From positions 1-48,872 of the forward strand of contig JBKJRD010000073.1 in NCBI GenBank assembly GCA_046594885.1: a DNA stretch of 48,872 nucleotides. The letters run 5' to 3'. The translations under genes and the position numbers were made by a program. The notes under the pieces were generated by a model that saw only the letters and a program-made list of their open reading frames with translations, ran no database searches and was not told the DNA's origin. Positions 34,354-42,887 of the stretch are shown in pieces; the stretch's first letter is position 1, and the number at the start of each line of letters is the position of its first letter. The stretch is from Methylotenera_A sp046594885 (GTDB lineage: Bacteria; Pseudomonadota; Gammaproteobacteria; Burkholderiales; Methylophilaceae).

Positions 34354-35751
34354 TTAAGCGTTAAGTTTGCTGTGCCTGATGGAGTATGCAAAGTAAAAAA
34401 TCACCCCCGCAAAAATCCACCAGCCAAATCGCATCCATGTCGAAGATGGCAAAAAGCACATAAGCGCGCTGCAAGATAAAATACCCAAAACTGGTATGAC
34501 TGGATTAAACGGATTTTTGAATGGACGCGCTAAATTGGGTTGGCGTATGCGCAATACAATCACACCTACGCACACCATCACAAACGCTGCTAAGGTGCCA
34601 ATGTTAACTGTTTCGGCCAGTTCGCCTAGCGGAAAAAACCCCGCAACCAATGAAACAACAAAGCCACACAATAGAATAATGCGCGTAGGTGTTTGTCTAT
34701 CGGGGTTCACTTTTGAGAAAATGGGTGAGATTAAACCATCACGGCTCATGGCAAATAAAATGCGTGTTAATCCGTATAACAACACCAGTAAAACCGTGAT
34801 TAAGCCGGCTAAAACGCCAGTTGCCACTAAGGTAGAAGCCCATGTGTAACCCAGTTTTGTTAATGCATAAGCCACAGGTGAAGCGGTGTTTAATTCAGTG
34901 TAAGGCACAACGCCAGTTAATATGGCAGAGACAATAATATAAATTACGGTACAAAAAGCCAGCGAGGCGAGTAAGCCCATGGCCAAATCGCGCTGTGGAT
35001 TTTTGGCTTCTTCGGCCGCGGTAGACACCGCATCAAAACCAAAATAGGCAAAAAATACCAAGGATGCGCCAGCCAGCACGCCAATATTTTTGCCGTTATC
35101 CAGCGTTTCAAACCAGCCAAATGGCATAAATGGGTGCCAATTAGCAGTGTTCAAATGCCCAATCGACAAAGCAATAAAAATGGCGATAGTTGAGAGTTTA
35201 ATGACCACGATAATATTATTAAAGCGCGCACTTTCTTTGACGCCAATAATCAACAAAATGGTGAGCAGCCAAATAATACCAAAAGCCGGCAGATTGATCA
35301 TGCCACCTAACATGGGCGCTTTAGTTAACGCTTCGGGCAGGTGAATATTAAAGTTGGCCAAAGTGTTGACAAAATAGCCAGCCCAACCATTGGCCACTGC
35401 GGCTGCGCCCACGCCATATTCCAATAGTAATATCCAACCCATTACCCAGGCAATCAATTCACCAAACGCAACATAGCTGTAGCCGTAAGCGCTGCCAGAG
35501 CCACCAATTGAGGAGGCGAGTTCTGCATAAGCGAGTGCCGCAAAGCCAGAAGCCACGCCCGCTAACACAAATGACAGCACCACTGCAGGGCCAGATTGTG
35601 TGGCGGCTGCAATGCCAGTGAGTACAAATATGCCAGTGCCGATTGCGCAACCGATGCCTAGTAAAGCCAAATCAAAGGCGCTTAAACATTTTTTTAAGCC
35701 ACTATTGCTGTGGGCCTCTATGGGTTTAGTGCGTAACAATTTGGCGAGCAT
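34354..35751 (-). CDS. APC-family amino acid permease (CAT-like)
   Basis: 465-residue inner-membrane transporter of the amino acid-polyamine-organocation superfamily, with about 12 helices. The first helix carries the substrate-site signature GIGCAIGTGIFVLTG, followed by LSFVLAGVASGFAALAYAEL and GSGSAYGYSYVAFGE; FFAYFGFDAVSTAAEE is typical of the sixth helix. The pattern resembles the cationic-amino-acid transporter (CAT/YfnA) branch, but the substrate cannot be read from the sequence. It converges on the cytochrome c gene and shares its terminator. Confidence 0.9.
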   Translation of the reverse strand: MLAKLLRTKPIEAHSNSGLKKCLSAFDLALLGIGCAIGTGIFVLTGIAAATQSGPAVVLSFVLAGVASGFAALAYAELASSIGGSGSAYGYSYVAFGELIAWVMGWILLLEYGVGAAAVANGWAGYFVNTLANFNIHLPEALTKAPMLGGMINLPAFGIIWLLTILLIIGVKESARFNNIIVVIKLSTIAIFIALSIGHLNTANWHPFMPFGWFETLDNGKNIGVLAGASLVFFAYFGFDAVSTAAEEAKNPQRDLAMGLLASLAFCTVIYIIVSAILTGVVPYTELNTASPVAYALTKLGYTWASTLVATGVLAGLITVLLVLLYGLTRILFAMSRDGLISPIFSKVNPDRQTPTRIILLCGFVVSLVAGFFPLGELAETVNIGTLAAFVMVCVGVIVLRIRQPNLARPFKNPFNPVIPVLGILSCSALMCFLPSSTWMRFGWWIFAGVIFYFAYSIRHSKLNA

Positions 35752-35845
35752 AAAATTCCTGGCGAAGGTTGGCGAGATAAGGCTTTAATGAAACACGCCT
35801 AAGCCTAAACATTTAAAGGCGCAGCGTCAATATGGGCAGTAAAAG

Positions 35846-35866
35846 TTAACCATTTTAAGTGGTTAA
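35846..35866 (-). terminator. Weak stem-loop terminator after apeB
   Basis: TTAACCA (35846-35852) pairs with TGGTTAA (35860-35866) around a seven-base loop, followed on the minus strand by CTTTTA. It lies just past the apeB stop and belongs to the recurring GGTTAA hairpin group. Confidence 0.5.
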
Positions 35867-35878
35867 GTCGCTCAGGTT

Positions 35879-37213
35879 TTAGCTTGCAAATGCCTGCGTT
35901 AACGCACAAATCATATAGTAGTGATCTAATACGCCAGCACTCTCACGAATACTGTGCATGGCCCACATTGGACAGCCAACATCAACAGTAGCAACACCTA
36001 ATTGCGCGGCGATAATGGGCCCAATAGTGCTGCCACAACCCAAATCGGTGCGGTGTACGTATTGCTGATACGGTACGTTCGCTTTTTGACAAATTTGCAT
36101 AAAACGCGCCGCAGTATCTGCATTGCTGGCATAGCGATGATTACAATTGGTTTTAATCACCACGCCCGCGTTCACTAACACATGGTGATTGGGTTCATAA
36201 CTACCAGCAAAATTAGGATGATATGCATGTGCCATATCGGCGCTAATCAAAAAACTCTGCGCCAACGCGCGCAATCTGTCTGCGCCGCTTAAATTGTCGT
36301 GCGCGGTAATACGGTTAATCACATCACTTAAAAAGCTGCCGCTGGCACCAGCGGCACTCTCAGAGCCCACTTCTTCATGATCAAATAATGCGATCATATT
36401 GGTTGTGGCACTATTTTTATTGGCTAATAAAGCGGTTAAAGCAGCATGGCAAGAGGCTAAATTATCTAACTGGCTATTGGCAATAAACTCTTTGTTCGCA
36501 CCCCAAAAACTGCCTTTTTGCGTGTCGTATACGTTTAATTCCCAAGTCAGAATATCGGCGCTATTCACGTTTAGTGAATCAGCAAGTTGTTGCATAAACT
36601 GTTGGTCTGCTGCAATCCCAGCTTCTGATTCGCCAAAGATTAATGGTAATTCATCTTGCTTGTGAAACTTTAAGCCTTTCTCATTCACCTCACGGTTCAT
36701 ATGAATCGCTAAGTTGGGCAATCGCAATAATGCTTCATCAAACTTGATTAAATGCGTTTGAATCTCCGCCCCATTTTTAACCATCACACGGCCAGCAAAA
36801 CTTAAATCGCGGTCAGTAAATGTCGCTAAAATGGGCCCGCCATACACTTCAACCCCAATGCGTACCAAGCCATTATCAGCAAAAGCGGCTTGCGGTTTTA
36901 AGCGTAAGCCTGGTGAATCGGTATGTGCGCCAACAATGCAAAACCCAGTTTCAATCAATGGCTGATGACCCAATGCAAACGCGATGATGGAGGCACCACC
37001 ACGCACCACAAAGTATTTGCCTAATGGCGCTAATTGCCATGCATCGGTTTCAAATAATGCTTGATAGCCTTGCGCTAATAGTTGCTCACTAACCGTTGCA
37101 ACCGCGTGCCAAGGGCTGGGGCTGGCATCAATAAAATCTAATAAAGCTTGCGCTTGATTCTTAACAATCGGATCGGCTACAGTTGTTTTTTTCATCAAGC
37201 GGGTTAAATCCAT
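35879..37213 (-). CDS. apeB: M18 family aminopeptidase
   Basis: Cytoplasmic zinc aminopeptidase, 444 residues. The M18 layout is visible: the N-terminal LLDFIDASPSPWHAV, the metal-binding GAHTDSPGLRLKP, FDHEEVGSESAAGASGSFL with catalytic and metal-binding acids, then ADMAHAYHPN and the C-terminal MHSIRESAG. The frame starts 10 bases inside the 3' end of hemF; a second ATG (37195) lies after the hemF stop, so the exact start is uncertain. It is the last gene of the dusB-to-apeB series. Confidence 0.93.
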   Translation of the reverse strand: MDLTRLMKKTTVADPIVKNQAQALLDFIDASPSPWHAVATVSEQLLAQGYQALFETDAWQLAPLGKYFVVRGGASIIAFALGHQPLIETGFCIVGAHTDSPGLRLKPQAAFADNGLVRIGVEVYGGPILATFTDRDLSFAGRVMVKNGAEIQTHLIKFDEALLRLPNLAIHMNREVNEKGLKFHKQDELPLIFGESEAGIAADQQFMQQLADSLNVNSADILTWELNVYDTQKGSFWGANKEFIANSQLDNLASCHAALTALLANKNSATTNMIALFDHEEVGSESAAGASGSFLSDVINRITAHDNLSGADRLRALAQSFLISADMAHAYHPNFAGSYEPNHHVLVNAGVVIKTNCNHRYASNADTAARFMQICQKANVPYQQYVHRTDLGCGSTIGPIIAAQLGVATVDVGCPMWAMHSIRESAGVLDHYYMICALTQAFAS

Positions 37214-38256
37214 TGTCTATCAATTAAGAAATCGGTATACAACTTTGCCTCTGGGCTATCTTTTTCTGGCTTCCAATCATAGCGCCATTTTACGACGGGT
37301 GGCATGGACATTAAAATGGACTCCGTACGACCATTGGACTGCAAGCCAAACAGCGTACCGCGGTCGTAAACCAAGTTAAACTCCACATAGCGCCCACGTC
37401 TGTAGGCTTGAAAATCGCGTTCATTTTCAGTGTAAGGCGTATCTTTGCGGCGTTGTAAAATAGGTAAATAGGCTTGCAAAAAGCTATCGCCCACTGCACG
37501 TTGTAAGGCAAAACTTTGCTCAAAACTTAACACATTAAAATCATCAAAAAATATACCGCCAATACCGCGTGGTTCTTTGCGATGTTTTAAATAAAAATAA
37601 TCGTCACATTGCTTTTTAAATTGTGGGTAGTAGCTTGTATCAAATGCGTCTAGAGCAGATTTATTGGTGCGGTGAAAATGAACACAATCTTCCTCGAAGC
37701 CATAGTAGGGCGTTAAATCCATGCCACCGCCAAACCACCAAATATCTGGGTCAACCTGCGTGCCTGCGATTGTGTTGCTTTCAAAAGACGATGCTTGCGG
37801 TACTATTTGTACTGTCTGCGCATCGCCATTTTCAGCGCCTTGTCTCGGCGAGGCATTTTGTCCAGATATTGCGTTACTAGTATTGTGAGGAGTCGGCGCT
37901 TTCGCCACAAAAAAACGAATATTCATATGCACCGTAGGCACATAAGGGTTGCGCGGATGCAACACCAAGGAAACACCCATTGCCTCCCATGCGCGGCCTG
38001 CTGCTTCGGGGTGCGCGATGGTTGCAGCTGGTGGTAATTTACTACCCAATACATGTGAAAATCCGACACCAGCGCGTTCAAATACATTGCCGCCTTCTAG
38101 CAAGCAAGAGGTACCGCCACCGCCTTCAGGACGATTCCAGCTATCATGCAAAAAGGTCTTGCCATCAACCAATTCCAGCGCTTCTACAATTTTGCCTTGC
38201 AAATTTTGCAGGTATTGTAGAACTGCATCTGTGTTGACTGGACTAGTAGGCATCAT
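37204..38256 (-). CDS. hemF: Oxygen-dependent coproporphyrinogen III oxidase with an internal insertion
   Basis: Oxidatively decarboxylates coproporphyrinogen III to protoporphyrinogen IX in haem synthesis. Conserved segments: SWNRPEGGGGTSCLLEGGNVFERAG, GVSLVLHPRNPYVPTVHMNIRFF, DIWWFGGGMDLTPYYGFEED, HRKEPRGIGGIFFDD and YVEFNLVYDRGTLFGLQS. At 350 residues it is about 50 longer than typical. The excess is one block at about residues 120-169 (bases 37750-37899), rich in Asn, Ser, Gln, Pro and Ala, placed between VHMNIRFFVAK and DPDIWWFGGG, where most family members have only a few residues. The rest looks intact. Confidence 0.95.
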   Translation of the reverse strand: MMPTSPVNTDAVLQYLQNLQGKIVEALELVDGKTFLHDSWNRPEGGGGTSCLLEGGNVFERAGVGFSHVLGSKLPPAATIAHPEAAGRAWEAMGVSLVLHPRNPYVPTVHMNIRFFVAKAPTPHNTSNAISGQNASPRQGAENGDAQTVQIVPQASSFESNTIAGTQVDPDIWWFGGGMDLTPYYGFEEDCVHFHRTNKSALDAFDTSYYPQFKKQCDDYFYLKHRKEPRGIGGIFFDDFNVLSFEQSFALQRAVGDSFLQAYLPILQRRKDTPYTENERDFQAYRRGRYVEFNLVYDRGTLFGLQSNGRTESILMSMPPVVKWRYDWKPEKDSPEAKLYTDFLIDRQWI

Positions 38257-38265
38257 GGATTTTGA

Positions 38266-39534
38266 TTAACCTTTAACAGCGCGATAGCCAATATCAGTGC
38301 GGTATTGGGCGCCATCAAATTTAATTTCATCGACAATTTTATACGCTTGTTGTTGCGCTAATTTTACCGATTCACCCAATGCAGTCACACATAATACGCG
38401 ACCACCTGTGGTCAATACTTTTCCGTCCACTAACTGCGTGCCCGCATGAAAAACATGCGCATCATCATTTAATTTAGGCAGGCCGGTAATTTCGTCATGC
38501 AATCTTGGCGTTTCTGGGTAATTGTGGGAGGCCATCACCACACCCAGTGCGGTGCGTCTATCCCATTCGGTTTCGGCTTTATCCAGCGTACCATTTATGG
38601 CATGTTCAGCTAACGTTACAAAGTCGGATTTTAATCGCAACATAATAGGCTGCGTTTCTGGGTCGCCCATACGGCAGTTAAATTCCAGCGTTTTTACATT
38701 ACCATCTGGTGAAATCATTAAGCCTGCGTACAAAAATCCTGTATATGGAATACCATCTTTTGCCATGCCTTCAACCGTTGGGCAGATGATTTCGCGCATC
38801 ACTTTGGCGTGAATTTCTGGTGTGACTACAGGCGCAGGTGAATAAGCGCCCATGCCGCCTGTATTTGGTCCTAAGTCGTGGTCTAGCAAACGTTTATGGT
38901 CCTGGCTGGTGGCTAATGGCAGAATATTTTTGCCATCCACCATCACAATAAAACTGGCTTCTTCGCCCGTTAAAAATTCCTCAATCACCACCCGTGCGCC
39001 AGCGTCACCCAGTTTGTTATCTGATAGCATGGCATCAATAGCAGCGTGCGCTTCATCGTTAGTCATAGCAACCACTACGCCTTTGCCTGCGGCTAAACCA
39101 TCGGCTTTAATCACAATTGGCGCGCCGTGATTATTCACATAATCATGCGCCAGTTTGGCGTTGGTAAAAGTGGCATAAGCAGCGGTTGGAATATGGTGGC
39201 GCGCCATAAATGCTTTGGCAAAATCTTTGCTGGATTCTAGCTGCGCAGCTGCCTTGGTTGGGCCAAAAATCTTTAAACCGTTGGCGCGGAATACATCGAC
39301 TACCCCTTGGGATAAAGGGGCTTCAGGGCCAACTATGGTTAGGTAAATATGTTCTTTTTGTGCAAATGCGAGTAAATCTTCAATGCTGCTTATTGGCACA
39401 TTCACCATGTCAGGATTAAGCGCAGTGCCTGCGTTGCCGGGGGCTACGAATACGCGGCTCACTTGCTTGTTTTGTGCGATTTTCCATGCCAGCGCATGTT
39501 CGCGACCACCGCCACCAATCACTAAAATTTTCAT
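38266..39534 (-). CDS. purD: Phosphoribosylamine-glycine ligase (GARS)
   Basis: ATP-dependent second step of purine synthesis, joining glycine to phosphoribosylamine. The 422-residue protein opens with ILVIGGGGREHALAWK and has the ATP-grasp segments IVIKADGLAAGKGVVVA, EEFLTGEEASFIVMVDG and GFLYAGLM, plus LEFNCRMGDPETQ, the PurD signature. Length is typical. It lies 26 bases after purH and nine bases before hemF on the same strand. Confidence 0.97.
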   Translation of the reverse strand: MKILVIGGGGREHALAWKIAQNKQVSRVFVAPGNAGTALNPDMVNVPISSIEDLLAFAQKEHIYLTIVGPEAPLSQGVVDVFRANGLKIFGPTKAAAQLESSKDFAKAFMARHHIPTAAYATFTNAKLAHDYVNNHGAPIVIKADGLAAGKGVVVAMTNDEAHAAIDAMLSDNKLGDAGARVVIEEFLTGEEASFIVMVDGKNILPLATSQDHKRLLDHDLGPNTGGMGAYSPAPVVTPEIHAKVMREIICPTVEGMAKDGIPYTGFLYAGLMISPDGNVKTLEFNCRMGDPETQPIMLRLKSDFVTLAEHAINGTLDKAETEWDRRTALGVVMASHNYPETPRLHDEITGLPKLNDDAHVFHAGTQLVDGKVLTTGGRVLCVTALGESVKLAQQQAYKIVDEIKFDGAQYRTDIGYRAVKG

Positions 39535-39560
39535 GCTGAATTATCCTTTGGTGGCTGCGA

Positions 39561-41183
39561 TTAATGTCTGAAATGACGAATACCCGTCAGTACCATCACC
39601 AAGCCATGTGCATCGGCCGCGGCAATCACTTCTTCATCGCGCATGCTACCACCAGGTTGAATTACGCAGCTTGCCCCTGCTTCGGCTAGTACATCGATGC
39701 CATCGCGGAAAGGGAAGAAGGCGTCTGATGCGACGACTGAATCTTTCAGCGTTAAACCAGCGTTTTGCGCCTTAATGACGGCAATTTTAGTGCTATCAAC
39801 GCGGCTCATTTGACCTGCACCCACGCCTAATGTCATGCCATTACCACAAAATACAATGGCATTCGATTTCACGTATTTCGCCACATTCCACGCAAATAAC
39901 ATGTCGGCCAATTGTTGAGGTGTCGGTTGTTTTTTAGACGCTATTTTTAAATCTGATTCATCAATTTCATGATTATCGGCAGTTTGAATCAAAATGCCAG
40001 AACCCACACGTTTGATGTCATGTGCGTTGCGGCCTTGTTGCCAAGCGGTGGTTTTAAAATCTAGACCAACAGCTTTTTCATTCGAACCAAAACTATCAGG
40101 CAAGCTGATTTTTAATACGCGTACATTGGTTTTGGCGGCAATGATGGTTAAGGCTTCATCGGTAAATTCTGGGGCAATCAAAACTTCAACAAATTGCTTG
40201 CTTACCGCTTCAGCCGCCGCGGCATCTACCAGCGTATTAAAAGCAATAATGCCACCAAATGCGCTAGTCGGGTCGGTTAGGAATGCTTTGCTGTAAGCTT
40301 GTAATGCGCTTTCACCCACTGCCACACCGCAAGGGTTGGCGTGTTTGACAATCACGCAGGCGTTGTCAGTAAATGACTTCACCGTTTCCCAGGCGGCATC
40401 GGCATCGGCAATATTGTTATAGCTCAACTCTTTACCTTGCAATTGTTGTGCGGTGACTAATGAACCAGGCGCTGGGTATAAATCGCGGTAAAAAGCAGCT
40501 TGTTGATGTGGATTTTCGCCATAACGTAAATCTTGCAATTTGATAAAACGACCATTGGTTTGCGCAGAAAAAGCGCTGCGTGAACCATCTGCATTAAACG
40601 AGGATAAGTAATCGCTAATCGCAGCATCGTAATTACTGATGCGGTTAAAAGCGGCGATAGATAATTTAAAGTTTGTTTCGGGACTGATGGTGCCGCTATT
40701 GTTTTCAAGCTCTGCGATGACATCGGCATACTGACTAAAATCGGTTAAAACTGAAACATCTTTCCAATTTTTAGCGGCGCTACGCACCATAGCGGGGCCA
40801 CCGATATCGATATTTTCAATCGCATCTTCCAGTGTGCAACCAGACTTGGCAACGGTTGCTTCAAACGGATACAGATTCACCACCACCATATCGATGTTCG
40901 GAATATCAGCTTGTTGCATTGCGCTCACATGCTCAGCTAGATCGCGACGCCCTAAAATGCCGCCATGCACTTTTGGATGCAAGGTTTTTACGCGACCATC
41001 CAGCATTTCGCTAAAGCCCGTGTAATCGCTGACTTCGGTCACGGCAAAGTTGTTGTCGCGTAATAATTTTGCCGTGCCGCCAGTCGATAAAATTTCGACT
41101 TGCAGTTTGCTTAATGCAAGGGCTAATTCTAAAACACCTTGTTTGTCTGAAACACTAATCAGTGCGCGCTTGATAATTGCCAT
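39561..41183 (-). CDS. purH: Bifunctional AICAR formyltransferase / IMP cyclohydrolase
   Basis: Catalyses the last two steps to IMP. In the 540-residue protein the N-terminal MGS-like cyclohydrolase domain shows RALISVSDKQGV, LSTGGTAKLLRD, GFSEMLDGRVKTLHPKVHGG and the NIDIGGPAMVRSAAKN segment. The C-terminal formyltransferase domain has RYGENPHQQAAFY, VKHANPCGVAVG, TSAFGGIIAFN and, near the end, FFPFRDGIDVLAEAGASCVIQPGGS. It sits between fis and purD, a typical betaproteobacterial arrangement. Confidence 0.98.
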   Translation of the reverse strand: MAIIKRALISVSDKQGVLELALALSKLQVEILSTGGTAKLLRDNNFAVTEVSDYTGFSEMLDGRVKTLHPKVHGGILGRRDLAEHVSAMQQADIPNIDMVVVNLYPFEATVAKSGCTLEDAIENIDIGGPAMVRSAAKNWKDVSVLTDFSQYADVIAELENNSGTISPETNFKLSIAAFNRISNYDAAISDYLSSFNADGSRSAFSAQTNGRFIKLQDLRYGENPHQQAAFYRDLYPAPGSLVTAQQLQGKELSYNNIADADAAWETVKSFTDNACVIVKHANPCGVAVGESALQAYSKAFLTDPTSAFGGIIAFNTLVDAAAAEAVSKQFVEVLIAPEFTDEALTIIAAKTNVRVLKISLPDSFGSNEKAVGLDFKTTAWQQGRNAHDIKRVGSGILIQTADNHEIDESDLKIASKKQPTPQQLADMLFAWNVAKYVKSNAIVFCGNGMTLGVGAGQMSRVDSTKIAVIKAQNAGLTLKDSVVASDAFFPFRDGIDVLAEAGASCVIQPGGSMRDEEVIAAADAHGLVMVLTGIRHFRH

Positions 41184-41282
41184 AGTTTTACTAAATGTTG
41201 ATGATGTTGAGAAGAGTCAGGATTTTCAATTTTTAAGCAAAAAAGTTAGCATAAAAATTGGGTTAAGTCGTGTATTTTGCGA

Positions 41283-41519
41283 TTAATTTAGGCCATATTG
41301 CGCCATTTTTTTGCGCAGTGTATTGCGGTTTAGGCCAAGTATTTCGGCGGCTTTGGATTGATTGCCCCCGACTTTATTCAAGATAAATTCCAGCATGGGT
41401 TTTTCTACACAGCCCAGTACCATATCGTAAATGGCATGCGGCGGTTGGCCGTCCAAATGTTTAAAATAGTCTTCTAATGACTCATTAATCGCATCAGAAA
41501 GTTTGCACGCGTTGGTCAT
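41283..41519 (-). CDS. fis: Fis family nucleoid-associated DNA-binding protein
   Basis: Small DNA-bending regulator of nucleoid structure and growth-phase transcription, 78 residues. The C-terminal helix-turn-helix is clear: GGNQSKAAEILGLNRNTLRKKM (split here into GGNQSKAAEILGL and NRNTLRKKM), preceded by the acidic dimerisation helices. The N-terminal beta-hairpin arm is shorter than in E. coli Fis (98 residues), as usual in betaproteobacteria. Its ATG overlaps the dusB stop by one base, so translation is coupled. Confidence 0.95.
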   Translation of the reverse strand: MTNACKLSDAINESLEDYFKHLDGQPPHAIYDMVLGCVEKPMLEFILNKVGGNQSKAAEILGLNRNTLRKKMAQYGLN

Positions 41520-42541
41520 TAAGCCGCCAACTCTTCCGTTTCAAAACTATCGGCATACACCAAGCGCTCATGTTTGGTTTTTAGCTCAGCAAAAAAATCA
41601 TTAATGGCGTTTAGCTGTAAATCAATCGTTTGCAGCGTGTTCATATTGTGTCTAAAACTGGCAGAACCCGCCAAGCCTTTGGTGTACCAGGAAATATGTT
41701 TGCGCGCCACACGCATACCTGCTAAATCCCCATAAAAACCATATAAATCATGCAGATGCTCTAACATCACCGTGTGAATCTCTTCAACCGTTGGCGGCAA
41801 CATATGCTCGCCAGTTTTGAGAAAATATTCAATCTCACGAAAAATCCACGGTCTGCCTTGTGCGGCGCGGCCAATCATCACCGCGTCTGCGCCTGTGTAA
41901 TCCAAAACATATTTGGCTTTTTCTGGCGTGGTGATGTCACCATTGGCAATCAATGGAATGTGAATAGCTTGCTTAACGGCAGCAATTGTATCGTATTCGG
42001 CATCGCCCATATACAAACAGGCGCGGGTGCGGCCATGCATGGCAAGTGCTTGCACGCCAATATCTTGCGCCATTTTTGCAATCTCAATGGCATTGCGATT
42101 ATTTTTATCCCAACCGGTGCGGATTTTTAAGGTCACTGGCACGTTAACTGCGCCAACCACCGCTTTTAAAATTTGCGCCACCAGCGGTTCATCTTTTAAC
42201 AATGCGCTGCCCGCCATCACATTGCAGATTTTTTTGGCTGGGCAACCCATATTAATGTCGATAATCTGCGCGCCGTTATCCACATTATGACGCGCGGCTT
42301 CTGCCATCATTTTTGGGTCGGCGCCTGCAATTTGCACAGAAATCGGGTCCACTTCGCCTTCATGATTGGCGCGGCGTAGCGTTTTTTCGCTGCCATACAA
42401 CAGTGAATTAGAAGTCACCATTTCTGAAACCGCTAAACCTGCACCTAGCTTTTTGCAAAGCTGACGAAAAGGCCTATCTGTTACGCCAGCCATGGGCGCA
42501 ACAACTAAGTTATTTTTCAGAATGTGATTGCCAATTTGCAT
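41519..42541 (-). CDS. dusB: tRNA-dihydrouridine synthase B
   Basis: FMN enzyme reducing a uridine in the tRNA D-loop to dihydrouridine. The 340-residue protein has VVAPMAGVTDRPFRQLC at the FMN-binding start, the catalytic cysteine in DINMGCPAKKICN, TLKIRTGWD, ALAMHGRTRACLY and IPLIANGDITTPEKA, and GRAAQGRPWIFREI. dusB-fis is a conserved operon in proteobacteria. The ATG lies five bases after the end of an unidentified reading frame (42547-42690). Confidence 0.97.
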   Translation of the reverse strand: MQIGNHILKNNLVVAPMAGVTDRPFRQLCKKLGAGLAVSEMVTSNSLLYGSEKTLRRANHEGEVDPISVQIAGADPKMMAEAARHNVDNGAQIIDINMGCPAKKICNVMAGSALLKDEPLVAQILKAVVGAVNVPVTLKIRTGWDKNNRNAIEIAKMAQDIGVQALAMHGRTRACLYMGDAEYDTIAAVKQAIHIPLIANGDITTPEKAKYVLDYTGADAVMIGRAAQGRPWIFREIEYFLKTGEHMLPPTVEEIHTVMLEHLHDLYGFYGDLAGMRVARKHISWYTKGLAGSASFRHNMNTLQTIDLQLNAINDFFAELKTKHERLVYADSFETEELAA

Positions 42542-42546
42542 TTAGA

Positions 42547-42690
42547 TTATTTTTGCATTTCAATTTTTACATGGACGATTACTGCGTTGACTGCATCATC
42601 AAAAGCTCGCCGCACATGGTTTAAAAAATACGGCCGTGCTGTTTTCGCTTTTGATTCTTTGTCGCCTTGTTCTCGTTTCGCTAAAACAAT
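42547..42690 (-). other. Unidentified open frame without start codon, upstream of dusB
   Basis: Within the 346-base gap between dusB and the divergent DUF255 gene, one minus-strand frame is open for 47 codons from an in-frame TAG (42691-42693) to TAA at 42547. It reads KREQGDKESKAKTARPYFL, then NHVRRAFDDAVNAVIVHVKI. It has protein-like composition but no ATG or GTG at its start. It could be the 3' remnant of a lost gene upstream of dusB, or chance. I see nothing else identifiable in this gap beyond presumed promoters for the two flanking genes. Confidence 0.3.
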
Positions 42691-42887
42691 CTAAAAGACG
42701 GTGCTAACGATACTTTAAATAGCTGTCTATTTTATACGCAATCGGCGCGGCTGTGAATGCACTTTGTTGGCTATTTTCGTCATGATTAACGTTATGCTGC
42801 GACTAATCAAAACCCCAGTCAGTCATACTTGCATCTGACAAGCCTGAATTCACGTATATCATAGCAATCATTAAAGAAAGAAATGGC

